NCBI GenBank assembly: GCA_964017065.1
Contig: OZ024790.1
Coordinates: 6,871,422 to 6,935,421, forward strand
Length of the DNA: 64,000 nucleotides
Direction: 5' to 3'
From: Haliclona indistincta
Taxonomy: Eukaryota; Porifera; Demospongiae; Haplosclerida; Chalinidae
The notes under the pieces were generated by a model. That model saw only the letters and a program-made list of their open reading frames with translations. It was not told the DNA's origin and did no database searches. Shown piece by piece: positions 22,619 to 34,200 of the stretch. Positions within the stretch are counted from its first letter, which is position 1. Each line of letters begins with the position of its first letter. A program made the translations under genes and the position numbers.

Positions 22619-24227
22619 TTATAGTTGTATTTGTTGATAAGCCTCATTGTGTTTGAGTGGTATTGTCCCTCCATAAGCTACGTTGTGTTGAGTAGTGATG
22701 GTGCGTTGTGTTATTGGTGTGTCATAGATCACTGGAGCTAGCTCAATGACTCCTCCTCCTCCTGCTGATGGTGGTGATGGTGTAGTGACTGGTGGTTTAT
22801 CATGATGAGGTCTCATAACACACCACACAATGATACTAGTGATAATAGCTGTACTAATGACTGTCACTAATACACTAACAAAAACAGAGCTGGATATTAC
22901 TGTGACAATGAGAGAAAAATATGCAACATTAATGACAGAATACAATTCGCTTCAAGAAGTTGACAGTTAGATTAGGTATTTTCTTGTTGTTATAACTCAC
23001 TAGCTGCATTATTCTCGAATGGTTGTACTGCATCTGGTGTGCTAGCACATGTCACTATATGTGTTGTACTGCAGATCTCATACTCTGTAACTATATGCTA
23101 TATATGAACAACAGTTATGACATTGAAGAAGTAAACTTACAACTAGTTGTAGAGATAACTTGATAAGAGCTATTCATCATAACAGAATCAGTATAATATA
23201 GTAGTGTATTAGTTGAGAATTGTGTTGAAGTAGTAGTAGGAAGCAGTGGAACTGAATAATGAGCTCATGAAAATCATATGACAATGTATTCAACTCACCA
23301 TTAACTGTAGTGTATTCACTGATAGGTCCTGGTCCCAGAGCATTGACAGCAAACACTGTAATGTAGTAGGTTACTCCTGGTACACCAGACACTGTGTAAC
23401 TATTGTGAGATGGGCTCAGTTTAGCCTGCACTTCAAAATTGTTATCACTGGTATTATAAGACACTACATAGTGAAGGACTGGGAAACCAGCTATCAGTGG
23501 AGGAGGCTGGAATAACTAGAAAAGATTCATTAATCAGAATATACTCTCACTACACTTACCTGCCATGTCCACATTAATATTCGTTATTTGTAACTGAGCT
23601 ATAAAGTTTATAATACCAGGAACTGAGACAACATAACATCATGTAAAATTTATAAAAACTTCATACCATCATATGTGACTGTGAATTGATCACTCCATGG
23701 TCCATGTTGTCCTGTACTGTCAGTAGCAGCCACAGCAAATGAGTAGTTGTGTCCACGATTGATCAGGTCATCAGTCAGTATCAGTGACTCAGTGTTGCTA
23801 GTACTGTAGCACGAGCTAGAGCTACTGTAGTTAGTGATATTGATAGTGTAGTTGAAGACACAGTCTGTGGGTCCATTAGGAGGAGCTAGCCATGTTAGTG
23901 ATACTGGTGGCTCGATGGTGGTGATACTCAGATTAGAAGGAGGACTAGCTGCACCTTAATATTAAGTAATAATTATTAAAATCTGTAATTTTTAATGCTA
24001 ACTTCATTACCTGCTATTGTGATGGTCTCTGAGTGTGTGGCAGATATCTGTGATCGACGTGTGATCATTCTGTTATGATCCGATATTTGAACACTATCAA
24101 TAGTAGCATTTGACATCACTGTTAATCCCCACAACATGAGATACAACAGTATAGTAGACACTGGTATGTGATGGATCATCGTATACTATGAGATCTCCTC
24201 TATACTGCCATTGCAATGGTGGTGGTT
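22619..24227 (-). pseudogene. Ig/FN3 receptor copy D, 5'-truncated and frameshifted
   Basis: It keeps FN3-1 (23954-23667), FN3-2, two stalk exons and the transmembrane/tail exon ending at 22619 with the three conserved tyrosines. It lacks a signal peptide and the first half of the Ig domain: homology stops at about 24227, immediately beside the 3' end of receptor E. An extra C in the run at 24127-24130 shifts frame inside the Ig exon, and the second Ig Cys is Arg (MITRRSQ). The exon at 23622-23561 also differs from its paralogues by indels. A dead copy, possibly truncated by recombination with its neighbour. Confidence 0.75.
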
Positions 24228-24303
24228 CCAAACCATTGATCAATGAATAAAATTACTAGTCCTTATAATTATGCACTATGGTATAGTCATAATAATATTA
24301 ATT

Positions 24304-26298
24304 TTATAGTTGTATTTGTTGATAAGCCTCATTGTGTTTGAGTGGTATTGTCCCTCCATAAGCTACGTTGTGTTGAGTAGTGATGGTGTGTTGTGTTATT
24401 GGTGTGTCATAGATCACTGGAGCTAGCTCAATGACTCCTCCTTCTCCTGCTGATGGTGGTGATGGTGTAGTGACTGGTGGTTTATCATGATGAGGTCTCA
24501 CAACACACCACACAATGATACTAGTGATAATAGCTGTACTAATGGCTGTCACTAATACACTAACAAGAACAGAGCTGGATATTACTGTGACAATGAGAGG
24601 AATAAAATAAAGTTGGAACACACACATCAAGTATGTTATGTTGCTATAGTAGTAACTTACCTGCTACAATAGATCCACAATCACAATCTATATTATAATC
24701 AAGCAAATTGAGCATTAGGTAATACATTAATGAACTTGTTTTAATTGTTGCTGAGTATGTTTATAGAATTTCAAGCAATCTGACATAGAATGCATTTTGC
24801 ATTGCAATTATAAAACCAGTTATTACTAATAGTAATCTTATGTAGCAGAGCTGAGTATCTTATAGAATGATGACTCACAGGCTATGCACTACATCAGTGC
24901 TATGTGGTGTTGACTAACCTGTGATACTAGGTGTAGTGGTAACATAAACAATAGAAGAACTTGTATCAACATTAGTTGAAGTTTGTATTACAGTTATTGT
25001 TGCAGTGCTTATAGGAGACAGCATCACTACATAGATGAAAATGGTGATGATGAACTGTAGTAGAAATTACATGCAGCACTACCAGTAGCTATAGAGTCAT
25101 TATATATGGGTCCTGGTCCCAGAGCATTGACAGCAAACACAGCAATATAGTAGGTTACTCCTGATACACCAGACACTGTGTAACTATTGACGGTAGGGTT
25201 CAGTTTAGCTTGTAATTCAATGTTATCACTGGTATTATAAGACACTACATAGTGAAGGACTGGGAAACCAGCTATCAGTGGAGGAGGCTGGAATAAAGAA
25301 AAGATCCATCAAAGTAATCACAATAATTATTATATTCCCACTATACACATACCTGCCATGTCACATTAATATTTGTTGTTTGTAATTGAGCTATAAAGTT
25401 TACGATACCAGGAACTGAGACAACATAACATCTTGTAAAACTGAATAATAAATATTCATACCACCATATGTGACTGTGAGTTGATCACTCCATGGTCCAT
25501 GTTGTCCTGTACTGTCAGTAACAGCCACAGCAAATGAGTAGTTGTGTCCACGAGTGATCAGGTCATCAGTCAGTATCAGTGACTCAGTGTTGCTAGTACT
25601 GTAGCACGAGCTAGAGCTACTGTAGTTAGTGATATTGATAGTGTAGTTGAAGACACAGTCTGTGGGTCCATTAGAAGGAGCTAGCCATGTTAGTGATACT
25701 GGTGGCTTGCTGGTGATACTAAGATTATATGGAGAACTTACTGCACCTAAAATACACAGTCATTGTAATACAAGCACATTCATGAATTATCATACATCAT
25801 CAATGATGTCAGGTACTTCTGCATTGAAATTGCACTGACCTGCTACACTAATCTCCCTAGACTCAACCACTGTGCCTGTTTGACATCTTATCTCACTGTT
25901 GTGATGAGACAATGGAACACTAAGGATAGTGACAGTTGACATCACTATGCTGTTCTCAAAAGAATTAAATACAGCAGTAAAGATGGTGGGATCATAGGTT
26001 CCTGATGTAGTCCCATCACTGCGAGTAGCCATAGTTTTGTTGTAGACCAAAATTAGTGTTGGCAGCAAATTATTTGGATTCACTGTTCTAACAACAGTGC
26101 AGTTAAGAGTGACGTTTTGTTCAGGACAGGCTGATCCATTAGCTGCTGGGTTGATGGGCTCGAGTACAATGATTTCAGACACTTGTGCTGCAGCTGTATA
26201 TTCAGTCACTCTCAACAAAAGATATCATGATAAAATTTAGTTTTACCTATTGCCTTAAAGCAACAAACGAAGAAGAGCAGACCGACCAGTAGAGTCAT
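24304..26298 (-). CDS. Ig/FN3 type I membrane receptor E
   Basis: Exons 26298-26247, 26193-25840, 25746-25462, 25414-25353, 25287-25083, 25026-24919, 24687-24661 and 24584-24304 join to 458 codons including the stop. The signal peptide is MTLLVGLLFFVCCFKA. The Ig domain clearly differs from that of C (VTLNCTVVRTVNPNNL, later SEIRCQTGT) although both FN3 domains are nearly the same. A stalk rich in Thr and Ser (TTTPSIT) and a 9-residue exon (CDCGS) precede the membrane helix (VLVTAISTAIITSIIVW). The tail has the Pro-rich PPVTTPSPPSAG and three tyrosines as in C. The divergent Ig with shared FN3 suggests the Ig domain carries specificity (inference). Every exon boundary has GT-AG and the frame closes. 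Confidence 0.8.
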
Positions 26299-26625
26299 TT
26301 CTAAACTATTGACGATGTACCGGCAATATTTAGCCTTTTGTAACTACTCAGTCGACACGCCAAATAAGCGGAAGTCCAATACAACACGTACAAATTGCCG
26401 TGCTACCTTGTAGCGTCTATTCAAGGATGTTTGAATTATTCATAAGCAAACTAAACAGTTCATATCTATTGTCATCTTGGTGCTTTTGCTTTTATTTTTG
26501 CAACAAAGTATCTTCATCATCTGCTTTATCAATACACAAATCCTAGTAGCCTTACGCTTTAAACCAGCCTCTGTATCGGAGCTAAACCAAGCACGACACC
26601 GAATTCGTATGCTTCCATAGACTGC

Positions 26626-27875
26626 GTCAGGAATTTTTTTCGCAACCAGCTTTCAGTATTATAATGCATCTCAGCAAATGTACACACACCAAGCTCAACA
26701 TAATACAAACTTCGAGTTGTTCCAGCTTGCACTTACTGAACTATGAGCGCTTCAAAGTACGCTTGCGCAATCCCATTTAGACACGCTTTGATTATACAAT
26801 TTACAATACTGCATAATATAACAGCTATAATTATATTCTAATGGTGACAGGTAGATCATAAAGGGTCCAAATGGACACCAGAGGCAGCAAGCGACGTCTG
26901 TCCAATGATGGTAATGATGACAGTCAGCCAGGAGAGTCAGTCAGTCAAGTGTGCGCACTTAGTGAATTACAACACTAACACACAAGTAATGTGCACACAT
27001 GGCAAACATGACGAAGCCTTAAAACTGGGTATAGTACCAAGTGACGCGATATGCCACCCGTGTCACGATGACCTCCGAAGAATTGGTAGTGATCCAAACC
27101 ATGTTCTAGGTGGGAGAAAAAAGACAAGCAATAATCAAATGCAGCATACATGGCTGTGACGATGCATGCTTCACCAATAATTACAAATTACAAGTACCTA
27201 ATATCAAGGAACGTTTGACGTGTGTAAGTACAATTCAATGAAATTGTACCTTTCCCAACCAACCCCTTTTGCAATAGTACCTATTACATCGTGTACAATG
27301 CAATTCATAAAGAATTTGTGGAGCCTATTTGAGGCACGATGCATCCAGGCCGTGCCCAAATCCCAAATGCTGCTATAATCAAAAAGCATTTGCATTTACA
27401 AGACGATGCTGCCTTTGAAGGCAATCTTGGCAAAAGGACTGTAAGTGTAAGACTAGTTGTGTGACAGGAAGGTGTGTATGTAAAAAAGGACAACTGCTCT
27501 GAAGGTTGTTCATGGCCCAAACACTACTACAAGAGAAAGTATAACACGTAACGGCTGACACGTAGCATGGAAATTGAAGACAGAACTCTAGGGTGGAGCA
27601 GTGATCGATTCTGATCAATCAGACAATGAAACAGATTATGAGAGTGATATAGAACAAGTACATGGGTAGTATGACCAGTTCTTTCTAACTACAAGTGCTT
27701 TGTATGTCATAATAATTTTATAGATCACGTTTTCTCGAGTATTATGTATTATAAAACTCAGTCGTCACGTTTGTCACCGTCAGGAATTTTTTTGGCGCAA
27801 CAGATACACGCTCATAACCGGTAAAACACATTAAGCAATATTCAATGTAAAACATACCTTGAATATAAGTTGTTC
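26626..27875 (+). mobile_element. Second element bounded by CGTCAGGAA / GAGTTGTTCC boxes
   Basis: Boxes at 26626-26724 and 27778-27875 have the same orientation and spacing as at 2553-3725 and flank a decayed Cys-rich ORF. The outer copies are more diverged (for example AAGTTGTTCC at the right). Confidence 0.45.
26905..27660 (+). pseudogene. Cys/His-rich mobile-element protein, decayed copy
   Basis: The first open part (26905-27159) has CHPCHDDLRRI, matching the ORF at 2833. Further recognisable pieces follow in shifting frames: IHGCDDACFTN, then a Cys-cluster CKCKTSCVTGRCVCKKGQ near 27437-27490, and an acidic SDSDQSDNETDYESD end near 27605-27655. The Cys cluster resembles CXC-type (tesmin/TSO1-like) motifs often seen in mobile-element proteins. 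Multiple stops show it is not functional. Confidence 0.5.
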
Positions 27876-28132
27876 CACTGCATGAACGAGGCGTTAGCTT
27901 CCCGAGAATTCTGTTCCTCCACGACGCCATTTTCAAGTGTGGTACAATAAACGACGGAAGACGGCAAACACAACAGCCAATTGAAGTCAAGATAACCATA
28001 GAAATAAACTAAAGTTCTCCCTGGACCGTTCTGGTTATGTTTTTAAGTCCTCTATCGTCGGGATAACGTACAAAAGAACGGTCTTCACTAGCAACCAGAC
28101 ACACCTCAAACGCTCCATTTTGTGTTTACTCA

Positions 28133-28271
28133 TGACGTCACCAAAATAATAAATTTCTGCGACTGTACTGGTAATGTTTCGACCATAGATCATCTATGGT
28201 TTCGACTTTGTTTTGTCTTGGTCTCACGCGCGATCCCGAGAACCAGGGTGTGTCTTGTCGATCGAGCTATC
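28133..28271 (+). promoter_or_regulatory. Putative promoter with CRE-like TGACGTCA
   Basis: TGACGTCA at 28133-28140 followed by CCAAAATAATAAATT, in the same arrangement as before receptor copy A. A 17-bp near-palindrome CCATAGATCATCTATGG lies at about 28183-28199, before the signal-peptide exon at 28272. Confidence 0.35.
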
Positions 28272-31200
28272 ATGGCGTCTTTTTCTCTCTGTCTGATTTT
28301 GACTATTTTTTTCTCGTGTTCCTTTACAACTGCAAAAGGTATATACTATACTACTATACTAGTCACAACCAGACTGCACTCAAGCCAGTGTACATAATTA
28401 TAGGTAGTCTTGTTGGCCAGCCCATGTATAGTCTTGGCCCTGACTAGGATTTGTATGCAGGGGCGTACCTAGTCTGGCCGCTGCCCCTCCCCGCCTATTG
28501 AGTGGGTGGTGGATCGACGGCGTGTAGGTCTAGCAAACATTACCATTCATCGATTTTATATGAATATTAATCGTGTATAATAATTAATTATTGCAATGAT
28601 AAGCGGGGATTCCTCAATGCCATTGGAATTGCTGCACACTGCGCTGGTTTAAGCCATCTATGCTTGAATCGCGGTAGACTATTTTCGATAGCATCGTCAA
28701 CAGCACGACTGTTAGCCACCGTAGCTGTTCTGTCATAGCCTGTAATATTATTCACGAGCAAACCCAGCCCACGATCCATGAATATTACTGCTCAAGATCT
28801 TGAGCTGATTGGTCGGTTGGGAAACTATGAATGGCAATGTTTGCTAGACCCTACACGCCGTCCACCACCCACTCAATAGGCGGGGAGGGGCAGCGGCCAG
28901 ACTAGGGCGTACCTGGCCCACTGTTGTTGGTAGGGCCTCATTAATTTTTATTGACCACGCCTAGTTAACCACGCCCACATCCGGGCCGCTTGGGTAGGTA
29001 CTGATAAGGGAAAGCTGTTTACTCATTGTGAATTTGTGGTAGCAACTTGGCAGAGAAGTTTAGTGGACTGATCAGCTGCACCACTGCACTGTGGACTCTG
29101 TGGTACACTAAGTTTTGATTCTTATTGTGCGCACACGGGAATATAATAACAATTAATAATGAATATAATTATTTGCACAGTTTGATGGTAGGGCCCAGGC
29201 CCATGTGGGCCTGGGTTCAGATACGCCCCTGTTTGTATGCATTTAATTTAGGAGAGGATAACTCAACTGTTTTAGGGTAATTTGACCCCAAGGAATAAGA
29301 TGTGATATGTGCCTTTTTGTCTATCCGCTGCGAAATACCCGAAAATGACCACGCCCTTTTTATCGGCAGTGTCACTAACAATAATTGCTCTATTCTCTTA
29401 ACCATTTTAGTAACCTACTTTCTAGCAACTGTTCTAAGGTAATATGACCCTAAGGAATGTATTGGGATGTGTACCAAAACCAATATTCACTGCAAACAAT
29501 GGCTACAGCTTTTCAGAAATGCATTAACATCTCGAGTTTTAATATTAGGATACTTATGGTGTGAAAACAGTACAAGTACAGGGTATTACCAACAAGACAC
29601 AATTTATTAACTTGATATATAAACTTAGGCAGTATTTAGTATTACAAAAATGATGTTCACAAAAATGAAGTTATTCGGTGATAGGGTTTTTGCAAGATTC
29701 ACCTCCTTTACATGTACACTTGCAGTATTTGCAACACTTGATTCCAGCTACCCTACAGCGATATATCCATTTTTGTGGGCACATTTACCACATGTACAAG
29801 GATCAGGAAGGTCTTCAGGCTGGGGGTAACAATACCATGCAGGAACTAGTAATTTTTCTTTGTGAAACCATACGACTCAGCGTTCATTTCTAAACTATCT
29901 AAGTGGGGCTTGTATTCATAGCTGTTGTTGATAATATGCCCTTTCAATATGCTTTCTTGCATTGGCTGATGTGCAGGGAAAGTCCATTTTGAGGGAATTG
30001 CTATTAAAAGGAGCAAGACGCAAGTTATCAAATGTTTCCAAATCTTTTGTTGGCTTGAGACATCCTACTACACAACTGGGGACAAGCTTAGAAGGCATCT
30101 ACCTGCACTCCGTACTCTGACTGGATGTGATACAACTAGCAAGATTTCTACGAAGCATGCAGCAATGAAAGCTATCCACAACAATTTAACACTGATACAG
30201 AACTTGTCTTTAACAACTCAGAGTTGACAGAGAAGCATGATACAGATGGCAGAAAATTGTCTAGTAAGGTTTCTCAAGCCAACAAAGACTTGGAAACATT
30301 TGATGATTTGCATCTTGCTGCTTTTAATAGCAATTCCCTCAAAATGGACTTTGAGAAAATTCCCTGCACGTCAGCCAATGTAAGAAAGTATATTCAAAGG
30401 ACATATTATCAACAACAGCTATCAGGAGCCCATAAGAGGAAGGAGCGTTCAGCCGCGATTTAGCCAAACGTAAACTCCGCCGCGCGCTGCGCGCGGCGCA
30501 TTATGATGACGTTTACTACCACCAGAGTAAGGATAGTGACGTAGTAGTTTAGCACACGCCTAGCAAAGTAGTCAGAGTCGATAGAGTCTCTTACAGCTCG
30601 CTTGCAGTTGCTTGGAGGGAACAAAATCATCTGGATAGGCTGTACGGTGGTCATTGAGTAGTGTGCGTTCGATTGAGGCCATCTGTTCAGCACGTGGATC
30701 GTGGGCGCGACCATTTCTACAAGCACAGAACGAGTGCCGTCCCGCTTACTTGATTGTGCTGTTTACAAGTAACAAGCTCCTGTTGCTGCTGTCTTACGTG
30801 CAACATGGCCACAGCCTTCTCTGTATGCTGCTGGTAAAAAGCTGTTCATGACGTAAAAGCTGCCCGTTGGCTAGTGGCCGCATGCAAAAAAACTTCCATA
30901 TAGGGAAGTTTTTTGACGCGCAAGGCGGCGGAGTTTACGTTTGGCTATTACTACACGGGCGATTGGAGTTGAACGCTCCTTCCTCTTATGGGCTCCTGCA
31001 GCTATGGATACATGCCCCACTTAGATAGTTTAGAAATGAACACTGAGTCGTATGGTTTCAGAAAGAAAATTTAATAGTTCCTGGTATTGTTACCCCCAGC
31101 CTGAAGACCTTCCTTGTACATGTCGTAAATGTGCACACAAGAATGATATGTTGCTGCAGGGTAGCTGGGAGGCAAGTGTTGCAAAATACTGCAAGTGTAA

Positions 31201-34200
31201 AGGAGGTGAATCCTGGAAAAACCCTATCACTGAATAACTTAATTTTTGTGAACATCATTTTTGTAATACTGAATACTGCCTAAGTTTATATATCAAGTAA
31301 ATATACCATAGTGTGTGGGCATCCCAATACAAGGCACAGGTGGTATATTTCTCATATTCCACCATGGTGCACACCTCAGTTAACCCATTGAAGAGTGAAT
31401 TTCTCATATACCTCCATGGAGGTATATATCGCATAATCCACCATGGAGATTATGTGATATATACTGCAGTTTGCAAGTTGGTTGTCATAGTCAATGGTTC
31501 ATGCTTGATAGTGTGGTTAGCCTTAACCATACATGGCTTCTCTGTATTACGCAATCATTATCACATGAGTCTTATAGCATATGCTCTAATTCTTGTGCGT
31601 TATCACAAGCAAGCTCAGCTGTGTTTACTTTGGTGCAGTGGCTTTGCATGATTGCTTCCAACAGAAGCAGCTTGCTAATAGCGATGGAATTAGAATGTAT
31701 GCCCTCAGACTCACGTGATAATGATTGCATAATACAGAGAAGCCATGTATGGCTAAGGTTAACCACACTATATCAACCGTGCTAACCACACTATCAAGCA
31801 TGAACCATTGACTATGACAACCAACTTGCAAACTGCAGTACCACCATGGTGGTATATGAGAAATACACTCCTCAAGAGGTTAACCAAGAGGTGTGCCCTG
31901 GTCACGTGACCAGGTTGAGGTTGCGCGGGGGCATCCTCGGACAGTTATTCGCCTTGCAACTAGCAGCACCCAGTTGCAGGGCAAAGATGTGCAGAAGTGG
32001 CTGAGATTTATAGTGTACAATCATCCTGACACTAGTGGGTGTTAAATTGGCAAGCATGTGACAAACCCCGCCCAAGTCATGTTGAATATTGCATGTTTTT
32101 CATTAAAAACTTGGCGATCGCTCTTTTGCTCTAGAAGCACAAAGCTGTCCAAGTCTTTGCCACACACTCTACTCAGGTACGCGTACACACTTGGGGCCTC
32201 CTCTCGGCCCGTGACTCACCGCTAAATCGAGATCCACGCGAACGCGAGCACGAGCAAGAAGCGACGCCCACACACTAAGGTATATAACATATGAACCATG
32301 GCTTGTCGGTGTGTATGCCGAATATACCACCCTCGGTCTCGGTCATCGGAAGTTTGCAACCTCGATTAACCCCTCGCTTCGCTCGGGGTTTATCTCGGCT
32401 GCAAACTTCCTCTGACCTCGACCTCGGGTGGTATATTCGGCATACACACCTCCAAGCCATGGTTTATATATAATTATTACATAAATTGTGCTTTTGTTGG
32501 TAATACCCTGTACTTGTACTGTTTTCAAACCATCAGAATCTTAAAATATTAAACTTTTTAAAAATAGAGAAGCTGTAGCCATTTTTTGCAGTGAATATTG
32601 GTTTTGGCACACATCCCAATACATTCCTTAGGGTCATATTACCTTAGAACAGTTGCTAGAAAGTAGGTTACTAAAATGGTTAAGAAAATAGAGCAATTAT
32701 TGTTAGTGACACTGCCGATAAAAAGGGTGTGGTCATTTCCGGGTATTTCGCAGCGGATAGACAATTTGGCACATATCACATCTTATTCCTTGGGGTTAAA
32801 TTACCCTAAAACAGTTGAGTTATCCTCTCCTAAATTAAATGCATACAAGTCTTAGTCAGGGCCTCTACTAATGCAGCCGCGGAGTACGTAGCAAACAAGG
32901 GTGTGTCATTTTCAAGGAATATTGATAGTTATGATTTTATTATGTTGTGCGCAAACAATGGATTGGGACAATCCATGGATTGCGCTGCCCAAAGTATGGA
33001 TCCGTGCTTTGCGCAACAATCCATGGATTGTCTGCTCAATCGATGGATCGCGCAAACGAGGGATATGGATCTAGGCCAAACCATTGATGTATGGACGCTC
33101 GTTAGAAGCGACAGACTCTGTATCAACGAAACCAGTGCGACGTTCGGCACTGAAGCACCTCCGGCAGCAATCATGATGCTGCTCAACTTGATTGCCTACA
33201 GGCTACAGTATTCTAGCTATAGTAAATATGTATACTGAGGTTGAGATACATGAGATGAATATGGTTGTACAGTATATGAGTTTGAGTTCAGGCTGTAATA
33301 GCAGGGCAGAGCATGCAGGGATCACACTAGAAGGCCTCAGTAGCATCTTCTATAGATATCCCTGGGTCAGTTCTTGGTCTTCAATATCGCTAGTGTGACC
33401 AGACGAAAACACTGCATGCCATTCAGTGGAACGCCTTTGTCTTCGCCAGCCGAAAGGTAAGCCACGATTTCCTTTCTCTCAACTGATCACCTTGCTGCCT
33501 TTCTTCTTCTTTTGCACAAACGATTTAGTCCTCGAAGGCGGCTTTTCTATCAAACATGACGACTTCAATTGAGCTGCCGAACCTGTGCGGTTGCGCAATC
33601 CATGGATCGCGCAAGTGCTGGGCAATCCGTGGATTGCCCACGCAAAGCACGGATCCATACTTTGAGCAGCGCAATCCATGGGTTGCCCCAATCCATGGTT
33701 TGCACATAACATATACACGGATCTCTCAAAAGGAGGGTTAAATGCCGGAGTGTTTAGCACACTTGATCAGTTCATTGGCTGGTTTCAGATACTTGTGAGG
33801 TAAAGGTGTGAAGGAATGTTTGCACTGAATTTGATCAGAAAAGATGCGTTGTGACCGACTGCAGGAGCGCATAATGAGAGTGAGCACGGTAACAAGGGAG
33901 GAGCGGGACACTCCCAAAAATTGCACCTCCACACATGATGGCCGTGTTTCTAAAGATAGCCTCGGACTTGTGATGGCCGATGTTGCACGTACGTACAGCT
34001 TTGTATTGGATGGAAATGGCCTTCTAGAAGGTAAGAAGCAACTTTCCACTATCCCTGGACAATCATGCTTGTCTGCTAGCTTGAGTAGATACTGTTAAAG
34101 CATGGCAAGAAACGAGTCGAATCTGTGATGGTGGGCCGTCATGCTGTTTCTCTACAGCTGGTATACGAGCACGTGGAGATCATCTGCGCGTCATCGTGGG

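Larger units (their letters stand above)
28436..32873. mobile_element. Large inverted-repeat element with nested insertions
   Basis: The left end GGCCCTGACTAGGATTTGTA and the right end reading inward as GGCCCTGACTAAGACTTGTA are inverted. Arms match over 29232-29850 on the left and about 31010-31297 plus 32456-32865 on the right. The left arm carries a hAT-like insertion (28458-29231), the right arm an insertion of about 1.16 kb (31298-32455), and the middle a 576-bp element (30423-30998). The arms include the Cys-rich C-terminal fragment described separately. The same arm sequence forms part of the palindrome at 47013-50573. Confidence 0.65.

Noticed and set aside
31313..31831. Several overlapping 60-110 codon ORFs
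   Set aside because: They translate the two arms of a foldback element on both strands.
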